In this document: in pieces, positions 4,902-5,060 of the stretch | Layout: every line of letters begins with the position of its first letter | Numbering within the stretch: the first letter of the stretch is position 1 | Source: Myxococcales bacterium | GTDB lineage: Bacteria; Myxococcota; Polyangia; Fen-1088 | Direction of reading: 5' to 3' | NCBI GenBank assembly: GCA_003155465.1 | Contig: PMCR01000469.1 | Span: forward strand, 772-5,831 | DNA: 5,060 nucleotides | The notes under the pieces: generated by a model | What the model saw: the letters and a program-made list of their open reading frames with translations, nothing else | The model's database searches: none | What the model was told of the DNA's origin: nothing | Position numbers and translations under genes: made by a program

Positions 4902-5060
4902 CTAGCGCGTAACGTGCCGCTTGGCCTCGCGTCGCCGCCGCTTGCGTGCCTCGCGGATCTTGCGCTTCCGCTTCACCGAGGGCTTCTCGTGGTAGCGGCG
5001 GCGCTTGATCTCCTGGAGGATGCCTTCTTTTGACATCTTCTGTTTCAGGATCTTCATCGC
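4902..5060 (-). CDS. rpsU: Ribosomal protein S21, C-terminal part (5' end outside the window)
   Basis: The last 52 codons and the stop are present, and the frame is open to the window edge. The translation contains KMSKEGILQEIKRRRYHEKP followed by SVKRKRKIREARKRRRREAK, the diagnostic S21 core (EGIL-E-KRR-YHEKPSVKRKRK) and a very basic tail. S21 is a small 30S protein near the mRNA exit and anti-Shine-Dalgarno region that helps initiation. An ATG occurs at 5057-5055, but family members normally have about 15-20 more N-terminal residues (a VREGE...ALRR-type segment), so the real start is probably off the right edge. It is upstream of prmA in the same direction, matching the translation-related neighbourhood. 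It is too short and partial to show in a scan for longer open frames. Confidence 0.93.
   Translation of the reverse strand, partial: AMKILKQKMSKEGILQEIKRRRYHEKPSVKRKRKIREARKRRRREAKRHVTR

Overview
The window is GC-rich bacterial chromosome, and every gene I can support lies on the minus strand, so it reads right to left. The encoded S21 tail is the long, very basic EKPSVKRKRK type rather than the beta/gamma-proteobacterial EKPTTERKR type. The HEAT-repeat protein with a GspE-like N-terminus is of a kind I associate with Myxococcota and related deltaproteobacterial lineages. I therefore lean towards such an organism, but cannot name a genus and would not exclude Acidobacteriota or similar phyla.

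Layout in transcription order: the 3' part of rpsU (ribosomal protein S21, cut by the right edge of the window); prmA (methyltransferase for ribosomal protein L11); a 1.2-kb accessory block; rsmE (16S rRNA m3U1498 methyltransferase); an RDD-family membrane protein; a HEAT-repeat protein with a GspE-N-like head; and a 197-bp gene-free end rich in hairpins. rpsU, prmA and rsmE belong to a housekeeping translation neighbourhood that is kept together in several phyla (in Bacillus, dnaJ-prmA-rsmE-yqeV-rpsU-yqeY). The RDD and HEAT genes follow rsmE with gaps of about 40 bp and could be co-transcribed with it.

The accessory block between prmA and rsmE is the most interesting part. It holds a VapBC-type toxin-antitoxin pair (PIN-domain toxin, short antitoxin, 4-bp GTGA overlap). 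Upstream of the pair is a short, visibly AT-richer reading frame that looks like the N-terminal part of a homing-endonuclease-associated-repeat protein. A REP-like double hairpin and a perfect 9+9 bp palindrome are also present. The whole block is framed by a pair of about 58-bp inverted repeats (2759-2815 and the complement of 3871-3928, about 91% identical by my hand alignment). Their outer ends sit 24 bp from the rsmE start codon and directly beside the prmA stop codon. No transposase is present. This looks like a non-autonomous or relic element, or two opposed copies of a dispersed repeat, that carried or captured a toxin-antitoxin module and split a conserved gene pair.

The left 200 bp carry two hairpins that share the core GCTACGC (minus strand) and the same mismatch layout, suggesting a second, unrelated repeat family. 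I found no rRNA, tRNA, CRISPR array or recognisable riboswitch.
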